This document shows positions 1-10,400 of a DNA stretch of 23,749 nt, piece by piece; within the stretch, counting starts at the first letter, position 1, and each line of letters begins with the position of its first letter. The DNA lies in the NCBI GenBank assembly GCA_036897625.1, contig JAYMTA010000837.1, positions 1 through 23,749 of the forward strand, written 5' to 3'. The DNA comes from Pelargonium cotyledonis. Taxonomy: Eukaryota > Streptophyta > Magnoliopsida > Geraniales > Geraniaceae. The notes beneath the pieces are model-generated. The model had not been told where the DNA came from. It ran no database searches and was given only the letters and a program-made list of their open reading frames with translations. The position numbers and the translations under genes were made by a program.

Positions 1-1440
1 CTGGTGAGGGCTTGCCGGAGAAGGAGGGAGTGCGGAGTGAGTGCCTGCGTCGTTCTCTTTCTTTTTTCTTTTTTTTTTCTTTTTTTAATATATAAATCTT
101 AAGGGTCTGTTTGGTTTCATTTTTTTTTAAGTTTGAGGGTATTTTGATTTTTTTGACTCGTCAAACGGAAAAATGGATAGAAAACTGGATGTGTAAAAAT
201 GTGACAATCTTCAGGGGTGATAAATGTTACACCATGATCTATAAAATAAGTATGTGTAATAAGTGTATATAAGAGAGAAGGTACGTATAATCTTTTCTTT
301 TAAATAAACAAACTTATGTATAAAAAGTCCAATAACTTCTAGATCCCATGCTTGATTTGAATTCATTTGTTTATATTATATTTGTAAAACCAAAATTTTC
401 ATATTGTCGTATAATTCATGAACCAAATTTGATACAGGACCATTATGGACTATTACCTAAATGGTCTGAATTGGAACCGGATACAAAATGAATCCATTTT
501 AATTTTTTGTTCTTTCAAAGAATACTTTTTAAATATAGAAAATAAAAATAATTACAACTTTTTTTTTGTTTTATCATGGCGTACCTCCCTCTCTCTATTT
601 ATATTCATTTTCTTAACGAAGAGATAGATTGAGTATCTCTTTTACTTTTATGAATATACAAGATTTTTTGATCAGCAACAAGACATCGTACTCGAAGTAA
701 CAATGTTTTTCGCTCTGCAAATAAAGCGTCATTCCACAAATCTCACTAAATTTTAGAGGGAATCCAAAGTGTTTTATTCACTTAGTCCACCCTATTTTGG
801 TTATAAATTATTTAAGTTAACCAGTTCGAGGTGAACCGAATCCATTAGATACACACTTGTCCTATTCGGTTGTATATTTACATTTTTGGTCCAGACTCAA
901 TCATAGTTGGTTTGCTTCCATACCCTTTAATTCAGCATACAATCAAGGAACACATGGTATATAGTATTTGGCTGTATTGCATTTAAAATGGGTCAATCAT
1001 TTAGTTGTATATATGTATCATAATTGAATATCATGACGTCTTTTGCTAGCTCAAATTCTTAACACGCAACCATTTGAAAACTTTGGTCAGCTCATACACG
1101 AAAACACACACTTGTTAATTCCAGTTAATACAAGCTACGCATATAAATAGTATGATACACATCCTATGTTAACCTTCCAAGCAATCAATTTAAAATCACA
1201 TACATATAAACGTCACCACAACACACAAGTAGCTACAAATATCAACAGTATATAATATACCTAGTATATAATGATAAAATCAATTAAATTATAATTAGTA
1301 AATCAATTATTGGATTGGACGCAAAGAAAAAAATTAATTAAAATCCCATTATTGGTAGTAATAGTAGTATTTGATTAAGAAATTGGTGTACAATTTTGTC
1401 TAGTACACTTAATACCCCGCGTCTCGTCTCTCTTAAATTC
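1..1440. other. Gene-poor left flank
   Basis: I see no supportable gene here. The first 55 bases are GC-rich and followed by long T runs. Read on the minus strand, this could be the leader of a neighbour transcribed leftward out of the window, but no start codon or frame supports that. The rest is AT-rich with only short, low-complexity open frames, such as one of 60 codons at 445-627 that is rich in Phe, Ile and Asn and looks like chance. The right end is the promoter of the DUF7722 gene. Confidence 0.6.
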
Positions 1441-1441
1441 C

Positions 1442-1450
1442 TATATAAAT
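1442..1450 (+). promoter_or_regulatory. TATA box of the DUF7722 gene
   Basis: The sequence TATATAAAT lies 79 bases before the ATG at 1529. This predicts transcription starting near 1475 and a leader of about 55 bases. The leader is A- and C-rich and has no upstream ATG, as is common for short plant leaders. Confidence 0.65.
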
Positions 1451-1528
1451 AGCATATCATTGAGTTCTGTAAAGCAAAATTAAAGCCAAAGCCCTAAAAC
1501 TTCCATTACAATCTCAAATACACAAAAC

Positions 1529-1852
1529 ATGGCTCTGGTGATCAGATGGGTTGTTCACTCAGCTTGCCATGTCTTGGGGTACCCAGAAGAAGGCGGTTTT
1601 GAAGCTAAAAAGAGCTTAAAGCTAAGTCCTAGCAATGATTACGTGACGGCGAAGAAGGTGGCTTGTTCGAGTTCTTCTTCTGGGTTCAAAATGCCAGTTC
1701 ATTACCCGCGGTACAAGAAACAGGACTACGAGAAGATGGAGGAGTGGAAGATTGACGTGCTGCTCAAGCAATACGGGCTGTGCTTCAATGGGACGGTTGA
1801 GCAGAAGAGGGCTTACGCCATGGGAGCTTTCTTGTGGCCGGATCAGCTCTGA
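1529..1852 (+). CDS. DUF7722 family small plant protein
   Basis: A single-exon gene for 107 residues. The C-terminal half, residues 55-107, is the conserved part: it begins MPVHYPRY, continues through KMEEWKIDVLLKQYGL (residues 69-84), and ends KRAYAMGAFLWPDQL. From memory this matches the plant family now called DUF7722, whose members are about 80-120 residues, intronless and uncharacterised. The N-terminus has a short hydrophobic start and a Ser run at 47-51, but no clear membrane anchor. The ATG is chosen because it is the first in the frame, follows a TATA box at a normal distance and has no competing upstream ATG. The minus-strand open frame at 1622-1867 is its shadow. The family has no established biochemical role, so no function is assigned. 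Confidence 0.88.
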   Translation: MALVIRWVVHSACHVLGYPEEGGFEAKKSLKLSPSNDYVTAKKVACSSSSSGFKMPVHYPRYKKQDYEKMEEWKIDVLLKQYGLCFNGTVEQKRAYAMGAFLWPDQL

Positions 1853-2081
1853 GTCTCTCATGATCATGGTGTTTAATTATCATGATCGATGAGTACTGCA
1901 GCAACTACCATGCATGCATGTCTATGAAGCATGGAGACCAGCTAGGTCGATCCTATATATGTTGTCTTATATAGTTATGTACTTGTTGTGTCTGTAGATC
2001 TAGTCCTGGTGCCATGATGAGAGTTTAATGTCGGTCTTGCTCTTTGATATATTCGTATGTTTTGCTTCCATTCCTATAATG

Positions 2082-2087
2082 AATAAA
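2082..2087 (+). terminator. Poly(A) signal of the DUF7722 gene
   Basis: An AATAAA hexamer lies 230 bases after the stop codon, in an AT-rich context with T-rich DNA downstream. It is the only canonical signal near the gene's 3' end, so it probably sets the end of the message. Confidence 0.45.
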
Positions 2088-2700
2088 TTTTGTTTCATCT
2101 TAAGGAAGACAACAACCCAGTTTTGCATTTTCTTTATCAGTTGAGCTGTACCAGAAGAGGTAACAAGGGAGGATCGAACTCAGAATATTAAAGGAATTCT
2201 AAATCACTTTTAAACCGCTCGTCCTACATGACTGGGCACCTAGCTTGCTAGTATTGTGGTTTATCTTTTCTATATGAAGGAATGTAATTCGGAGAACTGT
2301 AGCTATGTTTTTCTTAAGTAACGAGCCCTTGAATTCTTAAGTGCGAGAATAAAATAGATTTGTTGGAAAGTTTTAATATGTAGCGGGTTCGTTAACCAAA
2401 TTTTGTTTCTCCTCTACCACCCACTCTTCTTGTTTCTCTTAACCACTCGCATGTAGTAAGAAAAACAAACTAGGTACTCACATATATAAGTGGATTGATC
2501 TGTCAAAACTAATGAATTACAGACCTTAAATCAGAAATAAACAATCATGGATTACACTTTCATGGTTTTATTTGTTTATTATTTTAGGTGAATTTTAGAG
2601 GAGATTCAATCATTGTACATCAAATTCATTGACGTGTATCTTCAAAACAATTTATTACTTTTAGGTGAATATAAAATCCATAAAAAATGAAATGAGCCAA

Positions 2701-2760
2701 CATTTTCTATTTTAAGTCCCAATTACATTTCATTTTCTATTTTAAGTTCTAATTACATCT
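2701..2760. repeat. 30-base tandem duplication, two copies
   Basis: Two adjacent 30-base units, 2701-2730 and 2731-2760, differ at 3 of 30 positions, all C/T differences. Both begin CATTTTCTATTTTAAG. The near identity suggests a recent local duplication by slippage or unequal exchange. No function is apparent. Confidence 0.85.
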
Positions 2761-3020
2761 GTCCTATACAGTACATATCTATCCTAATTGTTTGAATCCA
2801 TATCGTTTAGCTCTAATTCTTTTCTTGATTGTAATCCAATGGACTTGTATTCATTAATTAATCTCACAAGAGTCCAAACACTAATTGCAGGCCAACTTTT
2901 TAGTCCAAGTTACTGATCCTGGTGACAACTAGAAACTTCAAAGAATTGCCACGCTGGACAAGGCTATTTTCGTAAAATCATCAACCACCCTCTCAACTAT
3001 TTATATAGCAGTTCCAGGAC

Positions 3021-3031
3021 TTATATATAAA
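3021..3031 (+). promoter_or_regulatory. TATA box of the DUF761 gene
   Basis: TTATATATAAA lies about 106 bases before the ATG at 3137. A second TATA-like run is at about 2998-3008. Either would give a leader of roughly 75-110 bases, and no ATG occurs between 3055 and 3137. Confidence 0.55.
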
Positions 3032-3136
3032 GATGTAGACATAAACTCCATTTCATCATAGAGACTCAACATAGCCAAAGTTGCAGACACTAACCTTTCA
3101 TTCCTTTCCAGCTTTGAACAATCAGCAACAGCAAAA

Positions 3137-3754
3137 ATGGAGGCAAATGAGGTTCAGAAGCTGCAAATTGTTCACAAGTCCTCCCAGTTGTTGAAGAGGA
3201 CTCTGCAGTTTCTTCTCTCTCTGTCTCTGTTTTCTCTACTTGTTTGCTACTCTGCAGGTTTCTCTTTTGATACCCATTCCTCGGTCTTCACGCGCACCAT
3301 TGACAGGAAGTGTCTTTTCCTAATCTGTAATGGGATCCTTGTTTTTATTGCCAAAACCTCTTCTTCTCCACCTTTATCTGATCTCAATGAAAAACATTCA
3401 ACAGAAGATACTATTATTGATGATCAACAATTCATAATTGGGTCAGTGGATGATACTATTGTTGCAGTAGTAGCAAAAGATCAAGAACACAAAGAAGTAG
3501 AAGAAGAAGAAGTGGAGGAAGGAGAAGATGTGTCTTTATTCACAAGCAATAAGGAAAGTGAAGATGTGGTTGCAAGTGAGGACAAAATAAGTGCTGAAAA
3601 TTGGTCTGCGATGAAGCAAGAAATGGAAGACATGGAGGCACCAAATGAAGAGCTTTTGAGTACAGACGAGTTGAATAGGAAGGTGGAAGATTTCATACGG
3701 AAAATGAAGGAAGAAATCAGGATTGAAGCTCAACAGCAACTAATTGCCGTGTAA
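3137..3754 (+). CDS. Membrane-anchored DUF761 (cotton-fibre-type) protein
   Basis: A single-exon gene for 205 residues. Two hydrophobic segments at about residues 22-42 and 59-73 form a likely N-terminal membrane anchor, as in plant proteins annotated DUF4408/DUF761. The middle is strongly acidic, with Glu-rich runs at 117-131. The C-terminus carries the family signature: DELNRKVEDFIRKMKEEI at residues 177-194, the DUF761 motif in which a short helix leads to a basic amphipathic stretch. The ATG is the first in the frame, has A at -3 and G at +4, and follows TATA boxes. GAA/GAG-rich DNA at 3495-3525 encodes the acidic run and explains the Ser-rich minus-strand frame opposite it. These proteins are often stress- or fibre-expressed, but no molecular function is established. 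Confidence 0.82.
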   Translation: MEANEVQKLQIVHKSSQLLKRTLQFLLSLSLFSLLVCYSAGFSFDTHSSVFTRTIDRKCLFLICNGILVFIAKTSSSPPLSDLNEKHSTEDTIIDDQQFIIGSVDDTIVAVVAKDQEHKEVEEEEVEEGEDVSLFTSNKESEDVVASEDKISAENWSAMKQEMEDMEAPNEELLSTDELNRKVEDFIRKMKEEIRIEAQQQLIAV

Positions 3755-5088
3755 TTGTAATGTACATTTTGATAGAATAAGTAGCAATGTGATGGTGCTT
3801 GTACATCAGCTTGTTCATCAAAATATAACATAGTGAAGTTCCAGGTTCGAGCCTCGGTTGTTTGCCGATAAAATATAAAAAAATCCAGGTTCATACCTTT
3901 TATTTAACCTTGCTTTTGTTCTTTTTGCTTCATTGTTTGGACAAATATGGAATGGACTCGGGAACTGTTTGCAGCAGAAAGCTTTGCTCTTGAAAGTTCA
4001 ACTTTCCAACCTTTGAGAAACTGGGAAAGTACCATCATCAACTAATTAGTGGAAAATACTAGAATGTACTTGTAATTGACTAATTGCGCCTACGTATCAA
4101 AATTGGACAAGTCTTTCGGCAACTGACATAACCGACGTGTAATTTAATATTTAATATACTATTGGTACTATTATTTTTATCACTTCAAAAGACAACTCCA
4201 CTTTACATCTTATGCATAAACAGATCGAATACTCAGACTACTGTCATGCCTATGGAACATTATTCTGACTATGAGAACTTCATTCTTGTTTATATTATGC
4301 ACCATGATCTTATTATTAAGAGATTACACCTTTTTCGTCTCCATTTTCTTGGCTTATCGACCTATCTCTACCTACAAGTTCAAAACAGCAAGAAATCAAA
4401 TCTATCAAGAATTATGTTTTTAAGAACAGATAATGGTTATTCTATACATATGCATACTTTGTGTTGTACTAAGAAAATCAGGAAACAAACCTAGTCTTAT
4501 TTCAGCAAGATTGAAAGAATAGGAATGATTATCATCAATTGTACAGCCAAACAGTGGATGAGTGATTGTTATTACCTTTTGATTTTCCTATTTCTAAAGA
4601 ACGAACAAATGAAAGGCGGAGAATTGAAGCAGATATAATAAGCTTTTTAACATCTAATCAACCTTCAATTGATCCGTATACCAATCACCCCAGAAGCTGA
4701 AGAAAGTAACGTGCCACCAATAACTAATTCTACAGTAGAACAGCAATAACAGGTGAAAAGATTAAGGTCCATGTCACATGTTTAATCTAGTTAATAACAA
4801 CTGATAACTAACAATATTTGAATGACAATATACAGAAAGCCTATCAATTATAATTAGAAATTTGAAAAAGACAAATAGTAACTGTTGCAGCAGATGACTC
4901 TAAGGTATTGACAATTACCCACCATTCTATAAGGTTCTTAGATTCACACGGCCACAAGTATGGAGCTTTTTTATTTTATAATAATTATTTATTTCACAAA
5001 TATCGTGGACAGGATTCATCTTCTTCCACAATAGTGGACCCTTTTCAGAATGAATACACAAATTGAACGCATAATGTCAGATTCATAC
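3755..5088. other. Gene-poor intergenic region
   Basis: No supportable gene. The 110-codon frame at 4162-4494 begins with TTG, has biased composition and matches nothing I recognise. At 3844-3853 the sequence GGTTCGAGCC resembles a Pol III B box, followed by an A-rich run near 3868-3882, which may be a SINE-like remnant. The rest is AT-rich DNA. Confidence 0.55.
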
Positions 5089-5170
5089 CTGCAACAGTTT
5101 CCACATCACTTGTAGAAAGTAGGAGAAATCTAGAAGGGCACCATGACTTGGAAAGGGAAGTTCCATCTGT
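5089..5170 (-). other. Candidate spliced 3' UTR exon of the FAR1-related gene
   Basis: On the minus strand a pyrimidine-rich stretch ending TTGCAG is followed by an 82-base segment ending GTTGCAG, then a strong donor GTATGA at 5088-5083. A second strong donor, AAG then GTATGC, ends a possible upstream exon at 5506. Both have the orientation of the FAR1-related gene and lie downstream of its stop at 6487, so they could be non-coding exons of a long spliced 3' UTR. They could instead belong to an unrecognised transcript. No protein match is visible in any frame. Confidence 0.3.
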
Positions 5171-6486
5171 CTGCAAGCAGAGACAAGGAGATTAAGAGAT
5201 TCATACATTACATTATTGTCAATAATTCTACGATGGTGGAACCAGTTCAACAATCAAACACTAGAGAAAACAATATAATTATTTAACTTTTTTTGTTGAA
5301 GCACATGGGATCCTAACAGTACAGAAATGAGTACGAGTTTGAAAAAAGTCCATGATCTGTAAGGATATGGGGACCCCATACTCCAACTAGTGGCTCTCAT
5401 ATCAAATAGAGCTTTCAAATGCATGCATTCAGAGCAGATGAATGAAATAGTAAACCAGAAAATGAATCATAATATAAACTTACAACTTTGGTAAATCATG
5501 CATACCTTGCAGATAAAGATCCATAATCTATTTTCTTTTCTAAGAAGTACGGAGTAAATAATTAATGGAACAATCTGGAGAAACAAATACAAGTTTTAAC
5601 TTTCAAGTATATCATAGTTAGTTTTCTGGAAGGAACATCCAAAACAACTAAACATTACAAAACCTGCCAACATAAAACTGCTTCATATGAAATATCCCAC
5701 ATTGTCGCCAGAACAACCTAACACATGTTTGGAGTGTGAACTAACCATACAGAAGTTCAATCAGAATCAAGTTTGTACAATTTATCCTCATCACAACTGA
5801 AATCCAGTAGCTTAAATTGATACATTCCATCACAATGTGATCCATAAAAACAAACTTAAATATCATTATTATCACTCAGTTAGAGAACCAGAAAATTTTC
5901 AGTCTAGATGAGCATAAAAAATAAAATTATCAACATGATTTACAAAATAATTAATATCAAAACCACATAAGCAAGCAATCTGCTTGATCAGGATAGAACA
6001 AAATCACTTTAATACTTCAAACTGCCAAAACCTACAAACAGACACTGGTGTGTTATTGCAATTTGCAAGCTTCTAATGTTCAAGTAAACATGTTGGTAAT
6101 ACTTGTTGTACATCAATCAAAATTAAAAGAAAAAACATTGAGTGGCAGAAACAAAAAACAATATTTTTATTCATTATTCAGGGGAAAAAAACATTTTTAC
6201 AAAGCACACCACCTTGATAACTCATGGTAAGTCCATTCAGCTTTGACTGAATTTTATGCAGATAATTAGTAGCTGAGGTAAACTGCACTGTATCACTCAC
6301 GTATTGATAAAACTCAATATATATTCCAATATCAGCCACTGGTCAGCCCTTCTCAATACATTCTCTTTCTTTTGATAATAAAGCATAATTGTTTAAGCCC
6401 TTTCATCTCCTGGTTGTAATTTCTACACCTGTCCCTTCGTTCCATGATAGTGGAAAGCATTGTACGTGTCCAGTACAGTTCTACTA
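5171..6486. other. Region downstream of the FAR1-related gene
   Basis: No coding region is supported. The nearest 100-200 bases after the stop at 6487 should be 3' UTR. A good minus-strand donor sits at 5505-5504. The 60-codon plus-strand frame at 6048-6230 is Lys/Asn-rich and looks like chance. Confidence 0.5.
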
Positions 6487-8759
6487 TTAACCAGTTGGTG
6501 AAAGTGCTAAATCCATAGCAACTCCATCAATCTCTGGCATATTTCTAACTTCACTAAGGAGTCTTGTGAGTTCCTTGGTTATTTCTGTATGGACATAATC
6601 AGTACGCTCTTTTGTAAGTGATGACTCTGTAAACAGAGTTTCAGTAAGTGCGTGAAATTCTTGAAACCAATCATCGACACTATTTTGAGCACCAGGATGA
6701 TGATCGTACATAAGTAGAGAGCTTTCTCGTCGCCATCTACTTAGAAAATACTTTTCGGGGAGGTGAAAGTAGTTCTTCACTATGAGTACACGGAGAGCAT
6801 GTCTGCATAGTATTCCGGAGGATTCAAATTCCTTACAGGTACAGTGTATGTCTTCACCTTCTGGTATCCATACGACAAGACATTCTCCATCCATCTTCTT
6901 GAAGTGGCGTACAAGATATGATCCATCAGCCATTTCAGATGTAGCATATTGCATAGATAACACTAACTCGTGTTGTAAAGAATTGAAGGCAAAGGCTGTT
7001 AGAATACTTCGTGCATGCTCTTCAATGGGTGTGCACTTTTTAATATGCATATATTGTATCTCTTGACGTGCCTGGTTCTGAAAGTTCGCAGACATGCTAA
7101 CCTGCAATCCAAGACATAAAAAAAAAATTAATGAATAAGAAATGAGTGGAATAAATGAATCAACAATAATAATACAGGACAAAAGGGAAAATTTTGCATC
7201 TGACAGCACACCTGCTCAAAAAAGCCTCTCAAACAGGATTGTGAACTGAACACTCCTTTTAAGAATGCATCTACAGACTTTGAAAACACATTGGTGGACA
7301 TCCGAGCAAGGAAGTAACCTCTTGTATAAGATAATGCCCAAGAAGATCGAAGTGAAAACAGTAATTCAACATGTTTATCTGTATTAAGTCCAAACATCAA
7401 AACCATTTGATTCCATCGAAGTACAAACTCCTCTGCATTCTCCACATGATATAATGCATCAAACTCGGATTTAAATTCTGCATACCGGGAACCAAGTGGA
7501 AGAGTGAACCAACTAGATAGCTTTGAAAGAATATTCCATATCGAAATAACATGTTTAGTGCTTGGTAATTCACATCCTAAAGCATCTCTAAGCCCAGAGT
7601 CAAGATCAGTTAGAATGGTCTGTGGATGTCTGCCCTTCATAAAGCGAATAAAAGTCTGTCCAATGGGAAACTACATTATTGGAAGGGGAAAATATATGAA
7701 AATGTAAACACAATAAACATAAAAGATTTCAGTAGTAACCTGTAAAGCCCATGCAAAGGAACGTGGTGTTTCATCCTGCAACAATACACAACCAAAGAAA
7801 ATGGTTTTGCCATGGTTATCGATACCAACCCATGCTCCAAAAAGCATACCATATGTGATTGATCTGTAAGTAGTGTCAAAATAAACCACATCACCAAACA
7901 TGGTGTACGCATTAATGGAGTCCCTATAAGACCATGCAATGTTCTCAACCTTGTCATTTTCATCAACAGTAAAATCATACACAAAATCTTCATCTGCCTC
8001 TTTCATGGCTTTGCATGCTTCAAGAAGTTCCATTGTATCATTTTCTCTCTTCTCTGTGAGTAAGGCATCATTTTCTTGAACAACTTTCTTACGGTTTTGT
8101 ACAAAATTCCTGACATCCCTCTCAAGAAAAGGCAACTGCCCACCCTGAATTCCCTTTTCCAACTCCAGAACTTTCACAATACGATGTATAGGAAACCCAG
8201 CTTTGGAAAGCAAAAGAATTCTCTCTTGGTCCGCCTCTTGAATTTTCCGATATGCAGGGAGAAGACGCACTTGATCATCTTCCAAAAGTTCGTGGTTATG
8301 AACATTGCTGAATTGCACAACAAACCATTGGGAAACCCCATCAACGATCTCCTTCGACAAATACATCTTTGCATCACATCCGCACCGTACAGATTTCCTA
8401 TCCCTGTGGTGCTCTCCCGTAGGCTTCTTCCGCAAAGGTGCAAACCCAGAGCGGTAACATACAAAGTCCCTCTTATAAACACCTAACTGAGGGCTCAATC
8501 TTGACCGCTCTTTCCTAATCGAAAACCCATTCTTCCTTGCAAAATTTCCATAGTACTCAAAGGCATCGTCATCACTCTTAAACACCATTCCAACATAAGG
8601 GGAAACCATTGACTCAGATGCCGAATTTTCATTCTTAACCAGCAGGGACCCTATGGATGTCTCTTCCACCTCCCCTTCATAAGTGACATAACACTTCCAA
8701 TCCCCACACGGGCATTGTTGTCGCCTGATCCATATGTTCTTTGACGGCATCAAAGTCAT
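6487..8759 (-). CDS. FRS10: FAR1-RELATED SEQUENCE 10-like protein
   Basis: A nuclear protein descended from a Mutator-like (MULE) transposase; the family includes the light-signalling factors FHY3 and FAR1. Three exons join in phase 0: 8759-7740, 7655-7212 and 7101-6487, giving 692 residues, close to the roughly 685 of Arabidopsis FRS10. Introns are 84 and 110 bases with GT-AG ends. Visible parts are an N-terminal Cys motif, CPCGDWKC, at 16-23; the FAR1 DNA-binding zinc domain at about 65-158 (C101, C126 or C128, H154, H156); a MULE transposase-like core at about 288-400 (D295 in FDTTY, D357 and D359 in TDLD); and a SWIM zinc finger (C575, C577, C587, H589). The first ATG in the frame gives the N-terminus IWIRRQQCPCGDW, which matches FRS10 rather than other family members. 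No terminal inverted repeats surround it, so it is a domesticated gene rather than a live transposon. FRS11 is the closest alternative. Confidence 0.92.
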
Positions 8760-10130
8760 TATTTACAACCCACTTCAAGTTCTAATTACAATCCCCAAAA
8801 CTCAAAATGCCAGCAGTGCAAACCAACCCTTCAGCAGAAGAACAAAGGAAACTTTTTTTAGAAAGTTCCAATATGGGTCATAGTTGTTCAAATGAGATTC
8901 AAATTAAATTCCCATTTTCTGTAACAAACAACAGGAAGTACTAAAAGGGATATAACAAAATAAAACCCATTTTTTCCCTAAGATTTATATTCTGCAGATT
9001 GATGGATTTGAAGTTGCTAAGTAGAGTAAAATAAATGGACACAAAACTAAACCCAGTACAAAGCAAAACAAAAACAATTGAAAGCTCAAAGATGGTTGTA
9101 GAAGAAATTGATGCATACCAGCACAGCAATGGAAGATGAGAAAGTTCTTGAACCCTTGAACTCTTCTTCTTCGCCTTCCACAGCTCGCGAACCCTCTGTT
9201 TCTTTTTTTCTCCTCTGTTCCGTACTCAGTCTTCAATAATCTATCAAACCCATAAGCGTCAAGGACTCTAGTCTAGCATGCCCATGAATTGGGCCGGCCT
9301 GAGCTATTGAATAATTTTGTGTTGCCGTTCTTGGGCTCAATAACAAACCTCAAAATTGAACATCTTAAAATTTTTTCTTTGTTGCTTAAAAACCAACCGG
9401 AGATCGAACCGGTCAGGTCACCGTCGAACCGGACGGATCAACCGAGTTTAATAAAAGTGAAGTACAACTCGTGGGGCGTAGTAAATGAGACCGAACCACA
9501 CATATATTGTACGTCCGATGGTTGAATGTGTTAATTTATTGTTGATTGATGTATTCCATTTATTTATGCACTCCACTGTTACAATTATAAGATTGATTTC
9601 CGCGCAACATAGTGGAATTAGAATTCATAGGGTAACAATTAACTTTCCGTTGGTATCGTCCATCTCATATCATTATCGTTATTACATAACTGGTTTGAAT
9701 TTTCTCATATTATATTTTTTTGTACATTGTATGTGATCAAATGGAAGTTATTGAAAATATCAAAGTAACTCTTATCTTTTCAGCATTCTCTGTAGCTTCA
9801 AAATCAAGAAATATTGTTTTGGCAGTCACATGATTCGTACGTAAAATTATTGTTCGTCACATGATTCGCATTCACACCCATGAGACCAAACAGTGCGTTT
9901 AGTGTTATTTGCAGCCACAAATCACTTGCAGATCACAATTCTCAAACTCATATCAGAATACAAATTAGAGAAATATTATTTGCACCAAACATTCAATTAT
10001 CTGAAACAAATACCATGATCAATTGGATAAAGAACATAAATATGTACAAAGGAGCCAGTTACATTTTCTTTTCACTTAAAAAAAGTTATAAACAAGCACT
10101 GATTGATCATTGACCTTGAACCTTGTTCGA
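8760..10130. other. Promoter and intergenic region with a degraded repeat
   Basis: The right-hand side of the FAR1-related gene, containing its leader and promoter to about 9300. At 9395-9440 the motif TCGAACCGG occurs twice, 27 bases apart, in a style common to dispersed dicot repeats. The short frames at 9289-9736 and 9880-10113 look like chance. No gene is supported. Confidence 0.5.
8782..9118 (-). other. Candidate 5' UTR intron of the FAR1-related gene
   Basis: Upstream of the start codon on the minus strand, a good donor (CTG then GTATGC at 9118-9113) and an acceptor (TAATTAG ending at 8782) frame a 337-base T-rich stretch. The start codon would follow 22 bases into the next exon. GC-richer, Arg/Glu-coding-like DNA at 9120-9230 would be the first leader exon. 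FAR1-family genes often have spliced leaders, but other acceptors are possible. Confidence 0.4.
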
Positions 10131-10400
10131 TTACTGGAAGTGTTCGGGCTGGCCTGCAACATAATCCATAACTCCCTCGCCCGCCTTTTCACCATAAGTC
10201 TCTATTGAAAGCGGCGAAACGCCCCCAAAGATGGCTATCAACACTAGGAACACAGTTGTAGAAGCGAAGAGAGGCCAGAAAAAGGCGAGAACCGCGAGCA
10301 AGCGCGGGGCAGCGTATAATAGTAAGGTAAAGAACAAGAAAACAATGGTTGCTATAGCAAAGTGGTATCTGTATTGCACGAGCTGTGCTGGGACATCCAT
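10131..10400 (-). CDS. Small two-pass membrane protein, unknown function
   Basis: A single-exon gene for 89 residues. I start it at the ATG at 10400, which has G at -3 and G at +4. The same frame extends upstream to 10502, but only from a GTG and with a less protein-like composition. Hydrophobic spans at about 12-30 and 34-58 are separated by a short APRLL turn, predicting a helical hairpin in a membrane. The C-terminal tail is hydrophilic, with SIETYGEKAGEGVMDYVAGQ at 65-84 looking conserved. It resembles small plant transmembrane proteins of unknown role that I cannot name. Coding bias supports it: the codons are GC-rich compared with flanking DNA, while the overlapping plus-strand frame (10231-10620) is very rich in Lys and Arg and looks like a shadow. 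Confidence 0.68.
   Translation of the reverse strand: MDVPAQLVQYRYHFAIATIVFLFFTLLLYAAPRLLAVLAFFWPLFASTTVFLVLIAIFGGVSPLSIETYGEKAGEGVMDYVAGQPEHFQ

Larger units (their letters stand above)
1853..2997. other. Intergenic region with a short tandem repeat
   Basis: The left part is the 3' UTR of the DUF7722 gene. No coding region is visible beyond it. At 2160-2250 there is a stretch with a sequence like GGATCGAACTC that looks like degraded dispersed repeat. A two-copy 30-base tandem repeat is listed separately. The right end is the promoter of the next gene. Confidence 0.6.

Noticed and set aside
4162..4494. Plus-strand frame of 110 codons
   Set aside because: It begins with TTG, has no TATA box or domain, and its codon composition equals the surrounding AT-rich DNA.
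6487..8759. Active Mutator-like transposon
   Set aside because: The protein derives from a MULE transposase, but it has introns, conserved FRS10 length and domain order, and no flanking long terminal inverted repeats or 9-base duplication that I can see, so it is a domesticated host gene.
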